Shown piece after piece: positions 32,735 through 34,732 of a DNA stretch of 34,732 nt; within the stretch, counting starts at the first letter, position 1, and every line of letters starts with the position of its first letter. The DNA comes from an uncultured Geobacter sp. (GTDB taxonomy: Bacteria > Desulfobacterota > Desulfuromonadia > Geobacterales > Geobacteraceae). The notes under the pieces are model-generated. The model ran no database searches, had not been told where the DNA came from, and saw only the letters and a program-made list of their open reading frames with translations. The DNA lies in contig CALABV010000024.1 in NCBI GenBank assembly GCA_937886325.1, positions 1 to 34,732 of the forward strand. The letters run 5' to 3'. A program made the position numbers and the translations under genes.

Positions 32735-34732
32735 TCAACCGCGTCGCGCGGCGAAACCCTTCTGCAGGGTCCGTATCATCTGCTGCCTCTCGGTCTCAAG
32801 ACCCCTGCGGCCGTGCCGGTCAAACTGCTCGGACAATGACCTTCGCCCTTGGGGAAGGTCATTCGGCTGCGAAACTCCCTTCTCCGGGGCGCCTTCCCGT
32901 GAATCCCGACCTGCAGGCTGTTGCGACGGTGCAGGATTCAGGTGGAAAAGATCCTGCTGTGCATCATGGCGTTGAATATCGAGAACCTCCATCCGCTGCT
33001 CCCCGCGAATGATGCGGAGCGTGAAGGTCGCTGTGGCCCGATGGCCGCGCTCATCCTGCGCTGTCAGCTTGATGACCATCACTGAGGGGGCGCCCTCCGG
33101 CGCGGTTCCAAAGAAGGTACCGGAAACCGCGTTGAAAGCCAGCCACGGAGGAAGCGGTTCGTCATCGGGCAGGGTGGCGGTAAGGGTTACCCTCGCATCG
33201 CTCCGGCAGGTACCGAAAATGCCCTGCGGCAACTGGAACCGCGAAAATTGCTCGATGATGACCTCCTGGGGTGGCGGGTCCATGCGGAGATACAACCCGT
33301 CCGTGCAGCCGGGAGGATACTCTCCATACAGGAAAAGCCAAGGAGAATCCTGTTCCGCCAGCAGTTCCGACAGCTCTTCAAGGTGTCGACCGGGGTCGGG
33401 AACAGGATCGGGGACGGGAACCTGAGCGGGGGGAGGAAGCGGATCAATCATGGACGGGAGAGCGGGCGGAGAAGCGGGCTCCGGCGAGGGCGGAGTGACC
33501 ATTCCTCCGGTGTATCCCTGATTCACCGTAACCGTCACCGTGGCGGTCTCGGTGACACCGCCGCTGGTCACGGTATAGGTGTAGCTGTCCTGCCCGTTGA
33601 AGCCCGGGTCCGGGGTGTAGGTGATCGTGCCATCCTCGTTGATGACTACCGTACCGTTCACTCCCTGGGTGACGGCTGTGACCTTCGGTGCCCCTTCGAA
33701 ATCGTCGTTGGCGAGGACAGTGGTCGTGACCGGGGTGTCTGTAGTGGTGACAACCGTGTCGTCGGCAATGTCAGGCACGGCGGTGACCGTTATCGTAACC
33801 GTCGCGGAACTGAGGCCTCCCCTTCCATCGGAAATCGTATACGTGAAACTGACCTCACCATGGTAATCGGGCAACGGGGCAAAAGTCAGGGTGCCGTCGT
33901 CGTTGACCGTCACGGAACCGTTTTCCACGGATACGGGAATGCCTGCGGACACTGCCGTCCCGTTGATCCGGGCTATCGACGGAGCCGACCCGTCTATGTC
34001 CCCATCATTACCGAGAACGGAAAGGGTAATCGGCGTATCCTCGCCGGTACGTGCGGTTTCGTCGACCGCGAAGGGAGGGTCATTGACGGGGTTGACGGTG
34101 ACAGTCACCGTAGCCGTTTCCGTAATTCCGGCAGGACTGGTCACCGTGTAGGTGTAGGTGTCCGTGCCGTTGTAATCCTGATCCGGAGTGTACGTTATCG
34201 TGTTGTCCGGGTTGATAACCACCGTGCCGTGTGTCCCATGGGTGACAGAGGAGACCACGGGCGTCCCTTCGAAAGAGTCGTTGGAGAGGACGTTGGAGGT
34301 GACGGGAGTATCTTCATCGGTCACCACCATATCATCGGCAATGTCCACAACAGGCGTCACCGTAATCCTCACGGTGGCAGTCTCCGTGACCTCACCGCTG
34401 GTAACCGTATAGGTATAGCTGTCCGTGCCGTTGTAGTCGGGATTCGGCCTGTAGGTAATCGTGTTGTCGGCATTGATAGTGACCCTGCCGTGTTTTCCCT
34501 GGGTTACGGCTGTAACAACCGGCGTACCTTCGAAGGTATCGTTTGCAAGCACATCCGTCCGAATCGGCGTATCTTCGGACGTCCGTGCGGAGTCGTTTGC
34601 AATATCGACCGTTGGATCCACGGTTACCGTTACCGTCGCCGTCTCGGTGACCCCGGCTGGACTCGACACCGTATACGTGTAGCTGTCCGTTCCTCTGAAA
34701 TCAGGTGCGGGCGTATACGTTACCGTGTTGTC
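32735..34732 (-). CDS. Large Big_9/cadherin-like repeat surface protein, N-terminus beyond window
   Basis: The frame is open to the window edge, so 665 C-terminal residues of a larger protein are visible. From the edge: end of one Ig-like repeat, then four repeats of ~87-103 residues (positions 34606-33515), each like a bacterial Big_9/cadherin-like domain (DTPV...VLANDxxEG, then DGTITYTPD...NGxDSYTYTV). A ~40-residue Pro-rich linker (33514-33392) follows, then a C-terminal region with two cysteines (PPGCTDG and GTCRSDA), a cadherin/He_PIG-like motif (LPPWLAFNAVSGTFFGTAP), and a basic, Arg/Gln-rich tail ending at residue GFAARRG. No RTX glycine-rich nonapeptides are present. It is probably a secreted or surface adhesin; the TolC/HlyD operon downstream is its likely exporter. 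Confidence 0.8.
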   Translation of the reverse strand, partial: DNTVTYTPAPDFRGTDSYTYTVSSPAGVTETATVTVTVDPTVDIANDSARTSEDTPIRTDVLANDTFEGTPVVTAVTQGKHGRVTINADNTITYRPNPDYNGTDSYTYTVTSGEVTETATVRITVTPVVDIADDMVVTDEDTPVTSNVLSNDSFEGTPVVSSVTHGTHGTVVINPDNTITYTPDQDYNGTDTYTYTVTSPAGITETATVTVTVNPVNDPPFAVDETARTGEDTPITLSVLGNDGDIDGSAPSIARINGTAVSAGIPVSVENGSVTVNDDGTLTFAPLPDYHGEVSFTYTISDGRGGLSSATVTITVTAVPDIADDTVVTTTDTPVTTTVLANDDFEGAPKVTAVTQGVNGTVVINEDGTITYTPDPGFNGQDSYTYTVTSGGVTETATVTVTVNQGYTGGMVTPPSPEPASPPALPSMIDPLPPPAQVPVPDPVPDPGRHLEELSELLAEQDSPWLFLYGEYPPGCTDGLYLRMDPPPQEVIIEQFSRFQLPQGIFGTCRSDARVTLTATLPDDEPLPPWLAFNAVSGTFFGTAPEGAPSVMVIKLTAQDERGHRATATFTLRIIRGEQRMEVLDIQRHDAQQDLFHLNPAPSQQPAGRDSREGAPEKGVSQPNDLPQGRRSLSEQFDRHGRRGLETERQQMIRTLQKGFAARRG
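33515..34606 (-). repeat. Four tandem adhesin domain repeats
   Basis: Repeat units on the minus strand: 34606-34346, 34345-34085, 34084-33776 (a longer, more divergent 103-residue unit) and 33775-33515. Units one, two and four are all 87 residues and clearly similar, with DIADD start, FEGTP/FEGAP, INxDxTITYTPD and SYTYTVTS. Parts are nearly identical at DNA level, so short-read assembly could have collapsed extra copies. Confidence 0.85.

Noticed and set aside
32735..34732. RTX toxin or LapA-type adhesin with calcium-binding nonapeptides
   Set aside because: No glycine-rich GGxGxDxxx repeats in the visible 665 residues.

Overview
The window looks like chromosomal DNA of a Geobacter-like delta-proteobacterium (Desulfuromonadota). 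The gene order rho, rpmE, thyX, DUF1385, prfA, prmC, murA and a his cluster, the CXXC-type L31 protein, the K+-independent membrane pyrophosphatase and the lactate/glycolate-type FAD plus Fe-S oxidoreductase pair all fit that group; this is an inference from gene content. Nearly every gene is on the minus strand, so transcription runs from high to low coordinates; hppA is the only plus-strand gene. The first 48 bases are Illumina adapter, not genome, so the low-coordinate edge is a contig end that truncates dnaG.

Layout from low to high coordinates. 1-2107: end of the macromolecular-synthesis operon (rpsU, cvpA-like, truncated dnaG) with a sigma70-type promoter before rpsU and an attenuator-like hairpin after it. 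2148-13309: a tightly packed run, transcribed thyX, DUF1385 membrane protein, prfA, prmC, murA, hisG, hisD, hisC, hisB, hisH, hisA, hisF, hisE, with four 4-base ATGA stop/start overlaps or short gaps. hisI, hisZ and a histidinol phosphatase are not in the window. 13323-15503: tandem terminator-like hairpins, rpmE, rho, and a 541-base rho upstream region with a good promoter. 15504-17836: a SixA-like phosphatase, an HD-domain hydrolase and a uridine-phosphorylase-like enzyme. 17969-20628: an outer-membrane porin with a strong terminator, preceded by a sigma54-like element abutting a 15-bp tandem repeat, and a lipoprotein with an Ala/Pro-rich linker. 20943-24478: an XRE-cupin regulator, then a glcF/glcD-type pair for lactate or glycolate oxidation. 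24603-26823: hppA with its promoter and a near-perfect bidirectional terminator.

26911-34732 is the most unusual part: a five-gene minus-strand operon of a large repeat-domain (Big_9/cadherin-like) putative surface protein running off the window edge, a TolC-type outer-membrane lipoprotein, a small HlyD-type adaptor, a GAF-like/transmembrane/HlyD fusion, and a PqqD-like/M50 metalloprotease/HlyD fusion. It resembles a type I secretion locus for a giant adhesin, but no ABC transporter, RTX repeats or LapD/LapG-like genes are visible. The intramembrane-protease-like subunit takes the place where the exporter would be expected. I propose it as a dedicated export and/or processing system for the adhesin; this is a hypothesis from gene content only.
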